From an uncultured Bacillota bacterium (GTDB lineage: Bacteria > Bacillota > Dehalobacteriia > UBA4068): a stretch of DNA of 14,067 bases. Below are positions 13,442 through 14,067 of the stretch, one piece after another (within the stretch, counting starts at the first letter, position 1; every line of letters starts with the position of its first letter). Below the pieces are notes generated by a model. It saw nothing but the letters and a program-made list of their open reading frames with translations, was not told the origin of the DNA and did no database searches. A program made the translations under genes and the position numbers. The stretch lies in contig CAKQQU010000040.1 in assembly GCA_934271085.1 (NCBI GenBank), positions 1-14,067 of the forward strand, in the 5' to 3' direction.

Positions 13442-13612
13442 ATGGCTTATGCGATAAGTGACGATTGTATTTCCTGCGGCGCCTGCGCCCCGGAGTGTCC
13501 GGTGGAATGTATTTCCGAAGGCCCGGATAAATATGTTATCGATGCGGAACGTTGTATAGAATGCGGGCAATGCCGTGAAGTTTGTCCGGTAGATGCACCT
13601 CATAAAGACTGA
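13442..13612 (+). CDS. 2[4Fe-4S] ferredoxin, clostridial type
   Basis: This 56-residue electron carrier has two complete cluster motifs: Cys 9, 12, 15, 19 (CISCGACAPECP) and Cys 38, 41, 44, 48 (CIECGQCREVCP). The internal twofold symmetry and length are those of clostridial ferredoxins, which accept low-potential electrons from 2-oxoacid oxidoreductases such as IorAB and pass them to hydrogenase or Rnf-type complexes. The partner here is inferred from the genome context only. GAGGAGGT with a 6-base spacing gives a strong ribosome site. It is monocistronic, with a strong terminator 28 bases after the stop; I see no clear promoter in the 97 bases upstream. Confidence 0.95.
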   Translation: MAYAISDDCISCGACAPECPVECISEGPDKYVIDAERCIECGQCREVCPVDAPHKD

Positions 13613-13640
13613 ACTTATATACAGAAAACAAAGGCTTTCC

Positions 13641-13883
13641 TTAAACAACATGTACTGCCTCTTGCGGTACATGTTGTTTTTTCTGTTTGTCCATATTTAT
13701 ACTCCCGGGGAACAGGTTAGATTGCTTATGAATATAACGGCCGCGCTTGATTTCGTTGTAGATCGTTTTCAGGTGAACGCCGATTTCGTCAGCGATTTCC
13801 TGTTTGTGGCGCTTGTCCTTTAACATTGTTTCTATTTTCAGCCTGTCAGTCCAGGACAGGTGTTTGAATCTGCGCTTTTTCAT
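13641..13883 (-). pseudogene. Truncated IS30-like helix-turn-helix protein gene
   Basis: AGGAGG with a 7-base spacing precedes ATG 13883. The first 50 residues (KHLSWTDRLKIETMLKDK, KQEIADEIGVHLKTIYNEIK, RG) are the N-terminal helix-turn-helix found in IS30-type transposases and related phage or element regulators. After GRYIHK the sequence no longer looks like the family: residues 55-80 are read from the ferredoxin downstream region and its terminator, and the frame stops at 80 residues. IS30 transposases are over 300 residues with a DDE catalytic core, entirely missing here. I read it as a 5' fragment left where element DNA joins resident DNA at about 13690-13735. A genuine short DNA-binding protein is the alternative. 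Confidence 0.65.
13643..13682 (+). terminator. Terminator of the ferredoxin gene
   Basis: A 13-bp perfect stem (13643-13655 with 13667-13679), extendable by three pairs, carries a T run at 13677-13682. It is a strong intrinsic terminator. The stop codon and last residues of the minus-strand helix-turn-helix frame fall inside it. Confidence 0.88.
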
Positions 13884-13902
13884 TTTGCTTCCTCCTGATA
13901 TG

Positions 13903-13933
13903 AAAAAAGGCCCCGTCCGTTCGTGGACAGGGC
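13903..13933 (-). terminator. Terminator of the right-edge minus-strand gene
   Basis: On the minus strand GCCCTGTCC (13933-13925) pairs with GGACGGGGC (13918-13910, one G-U) around a 6-base loop, followed by CTTTTTT (13909-13903). It separates the partial gene at the edge from the helix-turn-helix fragment. Confidence 0.8.
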
Positions 13934-13940
13934 TTTCGTT

Positions 13941-14067
13941 TTATTGTTTGGTTGTGTGGGCGATATATTCGGCCAGTGCTTCTTTGATAAACGAAGCGCC
14001 TTCTTCTGAATAGTAGTTCAGGAAGGTTTCACCGGTCCAGTGACGCCTTTTCAGGGAAAACGCCGCG
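13941..14067 (-). CDS. C-terminal end of an unidentified protein (partial)
   Basis: The minus strand is open from the window edge to TAA at 13943-13941 and gives 41 residues, including RHWTGETFLNYYSEEGASFI and a helical end, KEALAEYIAHTTKQ. Codon use is ordinary, and the terminator at 13903-13933 follows 7 bases after the stop, which supports a real gene. I do not recognise the family; the neighbouring element-type helix-turn-helix gene suggests phage or conjugative-element cargo. No catalytic motif is visible in the part seen. Confidence 0.65.
   Translation of the reverse strand, partial: AAFSLKRRHWTGETFLNYYSEEGASFIKEALAEYIAHTTKQ

Noticed and set aside
1..14067. CRISPR array, rRNA genes, or an intact transposon with terminal repeats
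   Set aside because: No regularly spaced repeats, no rRNA signatures and no paired terminal inverted repeats with a transposase were seen on either strand.

Overview
The window looks like chromosome of an anaerobic, low-to-mid GC member of the Bacillota (gut-type Clostridia or Negativicutes; the sequence does not decide between them). The reasons are strong AGGAGG ribosome sites, TTGACA/TATAAT promoters, an oxygen-sensitive indolepyruvate:ferredoxin oxidoreductase, a clostridial-type 2[4Fe-4S] ferredoxin, and mobile-element genes of the kind common in gut Firmicutes. A resident metabolic block (about 3.3-13.7 kb) lies between two patches of accessory, partly decayed DNA.

Left accessory patch (1 to about 3.3 kb). 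It holds a small DUF6061-type gene on the minus strand and a long non-coding stretch with two terminator-like hairpins and paired 22-bp repeats. Next comes an intact two-gene operon: a 70-residue Cro/C1-type repressor and a 391-residue SAP-domain protein, behind a near-consensus promoter flanked by a 7-bp inverted repeat. Three broken genes follow: a zinc-ribbon gene cut off after its second CxxC, a GNAT acetyltransferase N-terminus facing it, and an XRE regulator with two in-frame stops. The first two meet tail to tail at about 2530, which looks like a deletion scar. A strong promoter fused directly to a terminator (3290-3369) closes the patch.

Resident block. A P-loop ATPase of the PRK06851 type (minus) and a 429-residue protein with a long Ala/Glu-rich middle (plus) are divergent. 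A YdcZ-type small membrane protein gene follows, then tRNA-Met(CAU) and tRNA-Glu(UUC). After a leader region with a possible 46-codon ORF and two terminators come a phenylacetate-CoA ligase-type enzyme, iorA and iorB. These three fit one pathway: IorAB oxidatively decarboxylates aryl pyruvates to aryl-acetyl-CoA while reducing ferredoxin, and the ligase links aryl acetates to their CoA esters. An EamA-type transporter, tRNA-Gly(CCC), a G5-M23 cell-wall peptidase and a 2[4Fe-4S] ferredoxin complete the block; the ferredoxin is a plausible electron acceptor for IorAB.

Right accessory patch (about 13.7 kb to the end). It holds a truncated IS30-like helix-turn-helix gene that runs into the ferredoxin terminator, and upstream of it the C-terminal end of an unrecognised minus-strand gene with its own terminator.

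The least explained content is the repressor/SAP operon with its zinc-ribbon remnant, and the divergent ATPase/Ala-Glu-rich pair. Everything here was read by eye; no database search was run, and family names rest on recall of motifs.
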